In this document: positions 24,300 to 35,200 of the stretch, one piece after another
How the letters are laid out: every line of letters begins with the position of its first letter
Position numbering within the stretch: position 1 is the stretch's first letter
Assembly: GCF_014839805.1 (NCBI RefSeq)
Contig: NC_051134.1
Coordinates: 10,323,170 to 10,387,169, forward strand
DNA from: Manduca sexta
Taxonomy: Eukaryota > Arthropoda > Insecta > Lepidoptera > Sphingidae
DNA: 64,000 nt
Direction of reading: 5' to 3'
Made by a program: the position numbers and the translations under genes
The notes under the pieces: generated by a model
Told to the model about the DNA's origin: nothing
Database searches by the model: none
The model's input: only the letters and a program-made list of their open reading frames with translations

Positions 24300-24535
24300 A
24301 TAAATATTTGATACATACATACACACCCATGTCCCTATCCCATTGGGGTAGGCAGAGACCATTAAGCGCCATATACGATCTTGACACTCTTTGCTTCTTA
24401 CACATTATACATCCTATACATTTTCACAATTCCGGCCGTTTTCGGAGATCATTTATTGATCAGTGTACGTTCTTCTCGGGTGCCCCATTGCAACCGTACC
24501 ATTCACATTCGCTCGTATTCTTTCACATTTGATAC
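24300..24535 (+). repeat. Possible interspersed repeat
   Basis: It begins with ATCCCATTGGGGTAGGCAGA, a head shared with many lepidopteran repeats, and continues with TTCACAATTCCGGCCGTTTT. It is single-copy in this window. Confidence 0.35.
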
Positions 24536-24539
24536 ACTA

Positions 24540-25650
24540 AATAATAAAAAAAACTACAATATTAAAAACATAAAACAATTACCCATACTTTAGCATATAC
24601 TTCAATGTATAAAGTCCACCATATTGATTCTATGACGTTACTCACGTCCAAAAGAATTTAATAATATTAATTTATTAAAATACTTACACTTAATGATATA
24701 CGGACTTCAAAGGAATGAAGAGATACAGCCAAGACAGCTCAATTGCAATCGGATAAAAAGGAGATATTTTATTCATAGACAACTCCTGGGCTTTGTTTAA
24801 TGCAATTTATATTATTAATAGATCCATCGTACACAGAATTTATGGAATGTTTCAATATATTTATTTCCTGGGATAGACATTCCTTTCTTGCATAAAAATT
24901 AATTTCCGTTGGTCACGCTTATTGGGATAATAAAGAGGTAAAACAAGGAAATCGGAAATTAAAGGGAGGGGAAATAAATGGGCATGAGTGTTTGGAAGAT
25001 TTTTACGATGTTTTTACAAACTTTAACATCATTATATCCTGAATTTTCTTGACTTAAAAAATACCTACTTATACTGTCTATATCGTTATTGATACAGTTA
25101 TCGTTTAAATTTATAGATATGTTACGTACTATGAACGTAAACTAACCTCAATGAAGATTTTATCGTACACAAATGCAGATATCTACCCGTTCGGTTTTGT
25201 AGACTTGATAAGCCTTAGGATCTAGTCTTACCATCGAACGCCTTAGAATTCTAACAAACACTTGTGAGCGATATTGCTCGTCAATTCACGGTGTATGGTT
25301 GAGGAATAAGGCTTAAGGCGAGGCATCATGAGTATCTGTAATCAGTACTTTAAAATTATCTAAATAGAGATCTAAATTGATTGAATTGCTGCTGAGGAAG
25401 TATTGATAGATTTTGGATTATTCCACTCATATTTCTTAGTATGTCTAGTTCTTCATTTATTCTCTAGTTTTTGCTCGCGGCTCCATCCGCGTAAATATTT
25501 TTCTTTTAATTAAAGTCCTACTAAATACTGTCTCACTTAAAAAAATCTATTACTTTTTTGTTGTAAATTGGTCTACGTGTACACCGAATTGAATCCAAAG
25601 TCATTCAGAAAATGTTTAGATGTTGGAAATGAACGCTAAAAGCATGTCAT
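24540..25650. other. AT-rich non-coding DNA
   Basis: No gene is seen. An inverted family F tail (GCTCGCGGCTCCATCCGCGT) lies at 25474-25493. Confidence 0.4.
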
Positions 25651-25654
25651 TATC

Positions 25655-25745
25655 AACATCATCAGCCGCAGGTCCACGGTTGAACATGGGCAAAGATTTC
25701 CAGATCGACTTATTGGAATCGGCCCGCATCCGTCATCATCCAATG
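25655..25745. repeat. LINE 3'-end-like fragment
   Basis: ATCATCAGCCGCAGGTCCAC, TGAACATGGGCAAAGATTTC and CGGCCCGCATCC resemble the common lepidopteran RTE tail. Confidence 0.45.
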
Positions 25746-26009
25746 TCTTTTAAAAAGCATTTCTTTCATCTAAACATTCATTACTTGTGCATTTATATTA
25801 GTACGGTTACCTTTAACAATTGACATATATTTTAAAGACACGAACGTCCACATTATGTTCATAACTATTTGTTCAAAATCTAAACTAACAATTTTAGTTT
25901 AGATTAGTCAACCAAAACGTCTCTATTATAATCTAGTTGAAAAACAAATAATGTCACAAATATTTTTGATTTACATCACCACACGTTGTCAACGTTGAAA
26001 ACATACAAA

Positions 26010-26105
26010 AGTCAGATGTACAGATTGCAGTACAGTTGAGTCGAACACAATGAGTGTACAGAACGCCAGATCTAGTACATATATCGATGCCTTTAACAGA
26101 AAACT
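26010..26105. repeat. Low-copy repeat just upstream of the gene
   Basis: It shares ACGCCAGATCTAGTA and CATATATCGATG with 340-400. It ends about 20 nt before the inferred 5' UTR acceptor. Confidence 0.45.
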
Positions 26106-26127
26106 GAGATTTTTGTTTTGTTAACAG

Positions 26128-26201
26128 GCAATGTGAGTCGAGATGCGATCGTGGGTCGCTGGAGTTGGACTACACGCGGGCGCACCATGTAACACTGTAC
26201 T
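26128..26201 (+). other. Probable 5' UTR part of the first coding exon
   Basis: A polypyrimidine-rich acceptor, TTTTGTTTTGTTAACAG, ends at 26127, suggesting that a non-coding exon further upstream is spliced here. The upstream exon and promoter could not be located. The 74-nt leader contains three upstream ATGs. Confidence 0.55.
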
Positions 26202-26205
26202 ATGA
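26143..26205 (+). promoter_or_regulatory. Upstream ORF of 20 codons overlapping the start codon
   Basis: The ATG at 26143 opens a 20-codon frame that stops at TGA 26203-26205, giving an ATGA overlap with the main ATG at 26202. Two further upstream ATGs are immediate start-stop pairs: ATG-TGA at 26131 and ATG-TAA at 26187. If the leader is transcribed as inferred, this would lower translation or require reinitiation. Confidence 0.45.
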
Positions 26206-26271
26206 ATCCGAGCAGCTTCATCGTCTACATCACAAGCCTGCTGTGGCTTAACCTCACTGATGCTAAAATTG
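26202..26271 (+). CDS. Coding exon 1: signal peptide
   Basis: Residues 1-23 plus the first base of codon 24. Residues 6-18 are hydrophobic, followed by TDA with a plausible signal-peptidase site near A21. An in-frame TAA at 26190-26192 makes this ATG the first in its frame. The donor is GTATGT at 26272. It splices in phase 1 to exon 2, completing a glycine. Confidence 0.88.
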
Positions 26272-29200
26272 GTATGTTGTTCTTTTTGTTTTATACGTGC
26301 GAGGCAAGTGGCCCCACTACACCTTGTGGTGAGTGGGGTTCTATAGAATGTCGACTGACGAGAGATGATTACCCCTCCGCAGTCGACACAATTATGCCGG
26401 CCTGTTGGAACTGGATATATACAGGCTAATCCCGGAACGCAACACACTTGGGCGGGTTTTAATACCTTGGCTACGGTGGTCGTTATCTGGGCGGATATAA
26501 AATATATCCTATCAATAGCAACTAATCTTATTAGTCTTAATAATACTCATACACTTAGCTCTTTTAAGACTAAACGTCTCACATCTTAGGATGGCAAGCG
26601 CAGTGGAATATCAAACAATACTTCAAGGTGTTGGATGGTGTTTCTATTGTTTATGGGCGATCGTATCGCTCACCATCAGGCAAACGGCAAAGTTTTCATT
26701 CAAAGCAATAAAAAAGAGACTTTACTGCTAAAATGAAATATAATATAAATGAATAAAATTATAATAATATATCACCCTACGAAAATGAAGTATCAACTGT
26801 TTAATTTCAATTAATTGAGGTAATTGAGAGTTCAAAGGATCCTCGCATCCATGATCCAGTTGAACAGGGATTAGTCTCGTCCCTGTGACGTCACTAAAAT
26901 AGGCTTAACTGAACGTGTGCTGAGTATACGGTAGTATGGGATGTTAGAAATTCCGAAGTACTTTTAATAAATTTTTATTTATTTCACGTCATATCCATTT
27001 TATGGATTTTAAAATGTCATCATGAGAAGATATAGTTGCTGTTTTTGTCTGCATTTTCTGTTTTAAATGGTACTGAAGCATTGACAATATTAAAAGGTAA
27101 AATGTTAACAAAGAAAACTATCAAGTTAATATAAGTCACTTTGCCGTGCCAAAAAAGGATATGCAAGCCCCACTATCTGATATGCTTGAAAAATATACAA
27201 AAAAAATATAATTATATATCTATTTCTAAAAAAGGTAACTTTTTAATTCTTTTAAATTAAAACAATGTTTACGACTCACTATTAAATCTATGTAATATTG
27301 TTTCATAGCAAACAAAGCGTACAAATAATCATATTAATGCTTGCAAATATTTGGCAGTCTACAGCGAGCGATATTAAAATTGTTTTTTCACTGTGTATTC
27401 ATTTAGTGTTTTCTTTTGTATATTAATAAAGGAATAACGTTGCCAATAAAACATAAAATAATATTCCATTGTCAATATCTGTATTATTTGGACATTGTTT
27501 GATCAATCTAGACTATACCGAATGTAAATCCAATTCCTACAAGTTACTATTTGTTTTTGATTGTATTCGTACGCACTTGAATCCTCGAGATTGGAATTCT
27601 GATATGGCGATAGGTTCGCTCCCTATCATATAAGATGGATGTAAGAACGGCGTATTGCGGCATTAATTCCAATTGTAATAAAACTATTTCGGATTTTCTG
27701 TTACGGGGTCATCTTGAAGGCTGCAAAGTCTTCGAAACGTCGGGAGCAAAATTATAATATAAAAACCGCGATAACATCCGAAAAGAGATTTATTTCAATA
27801 TCTAGCATTCGCGTAAATATAAAAAAAAAAAAACAAATTACTGAGCAATAAGACACTAACAAGGTAACATTGTACGATGTACTATGTATTTCTAAATTCT
27901 GGATGGTACCTATTGTCACTGCTTAGAGCATTCGATAGGCTTACGATGAAGGATGCTCTTCACATCATTCAGTTGTAAAATAAAAACATTTTATATAGTT
28001 GTAAAAGGTAGATACTGTAATTTTAACTTTTCGGACGACCGACACCTCAGTCCCCACGTGATTATGAAGGCTGCAAAGTCTTAGAAACGTCACTTCGAGA
28101 GAAAATGATAATATAGAAAACGTAACAAAAACAAAAAAAAAAATCGATATGTAGCATTCGCGTAAACAATAAATCGTTATAAAAACATTTATCAAAGGTG
28201 CCACAATATCACGACTTATAACGTAATAGTAACTATATGAAAATTTTGTTCCAGGCTACTTTTGGCACATCACAGATCTTCATTACGACCCGTTCCACAA
28301 CTCCCAGGAGTTCCATAGAGGTGCGGACATTTCACCATATTCATATTTAATGTTTATTTCCCCGGCTCGCGTTTATATGATGTATGCTTGTTATCATTTC
28401 AATATTACGAAGATGGAATTCCATTTTTTTGCGCGTTAAATTGATAAATTATGGCCCGACGAGATATATTGCTGTAATAAATTGCTGTTTTAATCAAATA
28501 ATTTTTGGATACGTAGATTTATTAGAGGTTTAAAAATTAATTTTGTTAGAAAAAGGGGCGAAATAAGAGGCGAAACTTAGATTGAAGTCATTACTCTGAT
28601 TAACTGTATAATGTGCTTGTAACATAAATATTATTGAAAAAACGCTTCATCGCTACTACCACTGGGGGGTGAGTGGAAGGGTTATGTTGGTTTCACCAGT
28701 GTTAATGCCCAATGTCGACACTCGGGAGTATAGCATCGTCTGATCGAGCATTGGACCGAATCCCTAACCCTATGTATACCCTACACCGGCATACCAACCA
28801 AAGACGCGTTGGCTTTCTTCGGCGCACACGGAACGGCCCCGAGGCATCTTGTTGCACTAAGATAGCTGCATGGAACCATCCCTGAGTTACGCCCCTGGCT
28901 TTCAATATTAAGGCCCATAAATAATACGTTTGCCTATCAATTGGTTCACCAATTTATGTGATTATTGTTAACATTAATTGGTTAATTGACGCATGCTGGT
29001 ATGAAATGAATGATGACCGTTTATTAATTATGTAAATGCCACTAATGAATTAAGATGTAATTAACGCAAAATATTTTTAAACGCAGAATGATAACATTAA
29101 AATTTCTATGGCACATTTATTTATGTAATCATATTATGTGTTAATAATTTACTTAAATAATTATTGAAGTTATTGTAGTTATCGGCTATAGATATCGGGT

Positions 29201-32200
29201 CCTCTTTGCAGTGCCGGATTTATATTTTTATGATTGTAGGCCACTTTATTTCCACCACCCCATGTCGGTAGGTTTATGTATATAAGTAGGTTTTTAAAAT
29301 ACTTAATAATTTTCCATTTGTTTGTATTATGGAAGGCACTAAAGTTAAATAAACGAATGATAAATTAAATCGAGTGACCGTCCTCTGAAATCTGGCGCCC
29401 ATAAGAGGCTGCCGTCCATAGGCCGCATTTACAAATCTTGTTAATAAATATTGGAGAAAACATTTGTCCCGATATCCGGTCTATACCTAACTACACTGTT
29501 TAATGCCTGTACGAAATACTTTTTGTATGTTTGATAATTAATTAATCCAAAGGTCCTTCTTCATATTTTTTTATCAGGATGCCGGCACAACAGGGCCAAC
29601 AACGAACACAGCCATCGCAACGGCCGCCATCGCGACCACACATGCGACAGCTCATGGTCGCTGATACAGAGCGCCGCTGCGTTCATGCAAGAGCGGCATC
29701 CTGATACCCTGGAGTTTGTTCTGTGGACTGGGTACTTTATACTCCTAATTAAGAGAGTGAATGTGAATGAGTAGCGCAAAGGCTACATAATCATTATTAT
29801 TGTATTGATATATACCTAACTATATTTATTCACTTATAATATCTAATTAGTAAGCGATAGCCTAGTTGGGTGTAGAACGGACTGCCGAGACGAATGTCCG
29901 CAGGTTCAAATCCCAAAGGCACACACCTCTGACTTTTCTAAAAAATCATGTGTGTATTCTTTGTGAATTTATCGTTCGCTTTAACGGTGAAGGAAAACAT
30001 CGTGAGGAAACCTGCAACATCTGAGAAGTTCTCTATAGGAATTTCGAAGGTGTGTGAAGTCTACCAATCCGCACTAGGCCAGCGTGGTGGACTAAGGCCT
30101 AATCCCTCTCAGTAGTAGAGGAGGCCCGTGCTCAGCAGTGGGCAAGTATATAATACAGGGCTGATATTATTATTATTATTATTATAATATCTAATTACTT
30201 TTTCCCTCTGTTTTATTTATCTATATATATATTCTTCTTATACAATACGTGATTTTATCCCGGAAAAAACATACACGCAGGCGGAGCCTCGAGCAAAAGC
30301 TAATAGACTAACCCTCTTATTTATAGACGGTTTTTATCTAAAGACGGAGTAATGCTGCGATAACAACAAGTGCCCAACGGCGCTGAGAAACGGAGATAGG
30401 GCTGTTGTGATTGGCTAATATTGAGATACAACAATATTAACCAATCATAATGACCCTATGTCTACGCACTGCAAAGGCTGCCATGCCGTCAGCACTGAGA
30501 AACAGACTTGTTATCACAGCTTTGCTCCGCCCTTAGATGAAAAAGGTCTATGAATACGGGGGTATAACAATATATAAAAATCTATTAATATTACCAAATA
30601 ATTATATCGGAATGTCTTCTTTGAGAAGGCTGGTCTACACAAAGCACCATAAGCATAATAAGAGATGATGATAATATAATGACATAACAGATGATGGATT
30701 TTTTTACATAAGACCTATTTTTATAATATTTTCAAACGAAAGGTTATTGACTGTTGCTTCTCATTCAGGGATATCCTCTCATCATCCATGGAGCACATGA
30801 GCGAAGACTTCAAGCTGGAAGCAGTCCGGAATGTGACTGATATCCTGAGTAGAACGTTTAGCAGTCAGTTTGTATTCCCAGCATTGGGGCACAATGACCC
30901 CCCACCTTCTAAGAGGCTGGTAGACATGTGGATGCAGTGGCTTCCGACTGAAGCTCTACAGACTTTTAAAACAGGTAGGAATTAGCTAGCAACGTTTATT
31001 CTCCGAAAATGAAAGTAAGATCGAACTAAAGGCCACTAAAATGTTATATTATCCATGTTTGACGAAGACGGCCGTAATTATTGTTATCTTTAAACTCTTT
31101 ATAACTGCGACAGTTAAAAAAAAATGTTTCGAAAAATTAAATTATTTGATTTCATCTAAGAAAACTATAAATGAGGTACTTACAGAAAAATAATCTCATA
31201 CTATAAGTTTATCAAATATGAAATAGGGGCTAAGGCCTAATCCTTCAGCAGAGGAGGCCGGTCGCCAACAATCGGACATAAATATACAGAGCTTGGTATT
31301 ATTACTTAAACCTTTACTACAGGTGGATATTACACAATAGAGCAATCGCACAGTAAGCTCAGGATCGTGGTCCTGAACAGCGTGTTGTGGGCAGGCGGCG
31401 CGGCTAGAACGGATGGGCCGCATCTCGGACAAGCACAATGGGGATGGTTGGAAGAAGTCCTCGCCAAAGCCAGAAGTAAAAACGAAATGGTAATTGAACT
31501 GTAATATATTTTTATAGTATGTAATGATTATAATGAACAGTATTGGTATGTTAGTACAACTGCACATAAATATTAATAAAAGAAGAGGACTTATCGACTT
31601 TCGCGTCTTTAATGTTGAGAATAAATCACAAGTGTGTGGAAATACGTCAAGCAAAAGCTGATCTAAGAAGGACATTGTACGAAACAGGAAGATTCTTGTT
31701 AATTAGTCATACAAAACATAGGCAGAATGTCCGACTGTAATTGGATGTTAGAAACATCTAGATTTGGTTAAAAGTAAATATATCATCAAAATAAAAGATA
31801 GTAGAGAGAATAGTTACTATCAATGATACTGAAAACTATGATATCTTAACGTATTATTATAAAACAAAGTCCCCTTTTCTGTCTGAATGTATATGATCGA
31901 TTTTCTCAAAATATACTCAACGGATTTTTTTGAAATTTGGTATGGAGACAGTTTAAGACCGTGGGAAGTTTATAGGGTACTTTCTATCCCGGGAATATAT
32001 ATAGCGGGACTTTTATTCAGAAAAACTCCTTCACGAAGGCGAAGCTGCGAACAAAAGCTAGTTACATCATAAATATGATTTTGTTACTTTGCAAAAAAGA
32101 ATATTTTAATAACGTCAAATTTAGATAAAAAATCAAATTATTTTATATGAGTACAGTAATTGTCGTATCAAATAATAATAACGAACTTACCTTGACATTC

Positions 32201-35200
32201 CATTTAAGTCCCAATTAAATGAAACTTTCTCCAATCAAGTTCGTCGACATTTTGATTTATTCGTGACATTTTCCTCAAGATCCCATCGGTTCCGAAATAG
32301 GAGATTAAATTAAATGAAAATGAAAAATATGAATTGAATTTCCAGCACCTGTAATAATTAAAATGACATAATATTATCAAGTTATCTGTACCTATGTGTA
32401 TTAGGATATTTTATTGTTGGGATAAAAATATTTTTGTAATGCTATTTTTGACACCTCTATAAAAACACTATAAGCATTTGACAGACCGGGACAGCCGGTC
32501 ATTGATAAGTCGGTTGGTAGGTGAAACAATGACATTTCTTGATCATTAACAAGTCGTATAAGTCTGTTGGTCGGTGAAATGTTAGTGAAAGCATTTCTAT
32601 AGTCAATAATATTTATTTTTATTTTAATCAAAATCACTTCAGTTCCTAACATTACTATAATTAGACTTAGATGACTTTTTGAAAAATATCATCCATAAGT
32701 GAATGCCTCGGTGGCGTAGTTGTGTTACGGTAGAAATGCAGTCCTGAGGTCTCGACTTCGATTCCCGGGTCGGGCAGTGATATTGGGTTTTTCTACTCAG
32801 TATCAGCCCGGAGTCTGGAATTTGTGCCCGATATGGCAATATACTCACTCCCTAATCCCTATCATATCATGGGACGCAATACGAATGATGAAAAATGGGT
32901 GCGCCACGGCAGCTCTGCTTAGCCCTTCTGGGTTAAAAAGCGCGAGTATATGTATGTTTGTAAGCGAAAATATATAACAGAATGACAGGTTTTAAGTGTT
33001 ATTATTGGCTTTTATTTATATTCCGGTCCGTCAGGTTTTGTTTTGACACTATTTATTGAAATTGTAGCATTACCCATCTTAATCCTTATTTTAAATGCGT
33101 AAGGTTTAATAATATTCCGGTGTTTGTATATCTGAACGTTTCTTAGAAGTATACTCAGAAACAGCTGGACAGATTTAGATGAAATCTGGCACACACATAG
33201 TGCACAGTAATTAGAGAATGTTCGTGGGAAATGATTGTAACGCGTGTGAATTTGCGAGCAACATTTTGTTACATAATAAATGATGATCCATACAGCCAGT
33301 TATTGTAGAATTATTGATCAAAGCTCATTAATATAATTCATAATCGCTATTTCCTCCTAGGTATACCTAGTAGCCCACGCAGGCCCAGGTATGGAGGAAC
33401 GTCACAATGCCGGTAGTTCCTCCGCGGCCGGTGGGGGAGAACTCACCCCCTCAGCCAATGGAAGGTTGCTGCAAACCATCAGACAATTCAGTGACGTCAT
33501 AGCTGGACAGTTTTACGGACATCGTCATACTGATACTTTCAGAATTATTTATAGTGGAGGTGAGTTGAAAATTATTGTTTTTAATTCTAATACAGCGGCA
33601 TCGTTTGCCAGGTCCTTGCAACATGGTTGAGGAGGCCAATGGCTGGCACATGCCTCATCCTCGTGGAAGAGTGATTCTATAACCTCTTTTGTGACTAAAT
33701 GAACTGCTGTAAATAATAATAAAAAGAAAACAATTGTATTTTTTTTCTATGTATCATGCACTTTAGTTTATACCTTAAACATATTTTTAAAAGAGCAACA
33801 CTAGAGTTTCTTGTCCGTTCTTCTGTGGTGAGAACTGCTTTCCTAATTCCGAACTGATATAATTTTTGATAGACTCTAGATAATGTATACCATCTTACAG
33901 GTTTAAATAAATTATTTAATTTCATTTCATAATAAAATATGAAAGTCGCATGAGAGTCTATCTGGGTATTTACTGTTTTATCTTTCATGTTACGGCTCAT
34001 TTGAGGATAGTGTTTATTTATATCAATACTTTTCCATTTCTAGAATGTTTTGACTAACGTATCAAACGTTTGTTTCATTTTGTAATAATCTTATTTACTA
34101 ATAACTGTTTACTAAGTTTCTTTTCATTTATGAGGCTGATATATTTTAATATTCAATTATAATTATAACAAAAAAGCATATCATTTCAATTTAAATTATT
34201 TCTGATTGAGGTCGACCGGTCTCGTGGGCTTTGCTGGCCCCATCGGTAACCCCCAGAGGAGCTGGTAGCATGTCAAATCCTGGATTGAGACTTTACAAAT
34301 TCGACTCTAATACCGGAAAGGTAAATTTTTTTTCTGTATTCTCTTCATTAACGTTAGTGACTACAATGTTTGCTAACATTACTATTACTTCAATTTTGGA
34401 TGGGACACTAAATTTCACTTATGCATTTAAATGAACATTACCAGAAACCTGAAAAACGTCCCCGAAACTTAGTTAAATAGGGTAAATAATGGAGAGTACT
34501 CAGCGTCTGTGTTATATCTTTTACGTGATTTGAATCATGTCTCTTACATTACTCCTCGCAGGTCCTGGATTACACTCAGTATTACTTAGACATTACAAAC
34601 ACCAGGGGAGAAGTCCATTGGGCAGTGGAGTATAACCTGACCCAGTATTATGGCTTGAGGGAAGTTAGCGCGATGTCGCTTGATGCCTTGGCTGAGAGGA
34701 TACGAAACTATAATGATCGTGGAGTCTTTATAAAGTAAGTTTTTGTATGCCATTTCTGGTGTTTTTGTTCCATTTTGTCTTTAGTTTCTGTATGACTTTA
34801 GTTTCTCCATGATTTTTATCAAAACTCTAAATTCACGTAAGAGATATTGTATAATCTTATCATATGACTGCAAACTAGTGTACAGTCACATAGGTAGCTG
34901 AATAATTTCAAAACTTCAAATTGCCTACACACTTATGTGTTCTTACCGACATTTCTTTTTCTTCACACAAATAAAGTAAGAGTGATTTCTTTTACTACAC
35001 ACAAAGAAAAATAAAATTGAATTAAATGCAGACCTCATACAGACTATAAACGACAGACGATCGTTAGCAAAACGCGCGTCAAACGCTTATCTGAACGGGG
35101 TGGAAACGGATGTTTTGACTTTGTGCAGCTACTTTTGTGGCTAATATGGTATATCAAATATCAACATTGTTTTTAACCTTCTACACAAAATCAGCGGTCT

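Noticed and set aside
26121..26447. 108-codon - strand frame over exon 1
   Set aside because: It crosses the exon and a family C repeat and has no domain; the + strand signal peptide exon explains the region.
28702..28905. 67-codon - strand frame as a gene in intron 2
   Set aside because: The sequence recurs inverted near 52.1 kb, so it is repeat debris.
31196..31675. 159-codon - strand open frame
   Set aside because: It is the antisense shadow of exon 5 and its intron flanks, and the + strand frame has clear family motifs.
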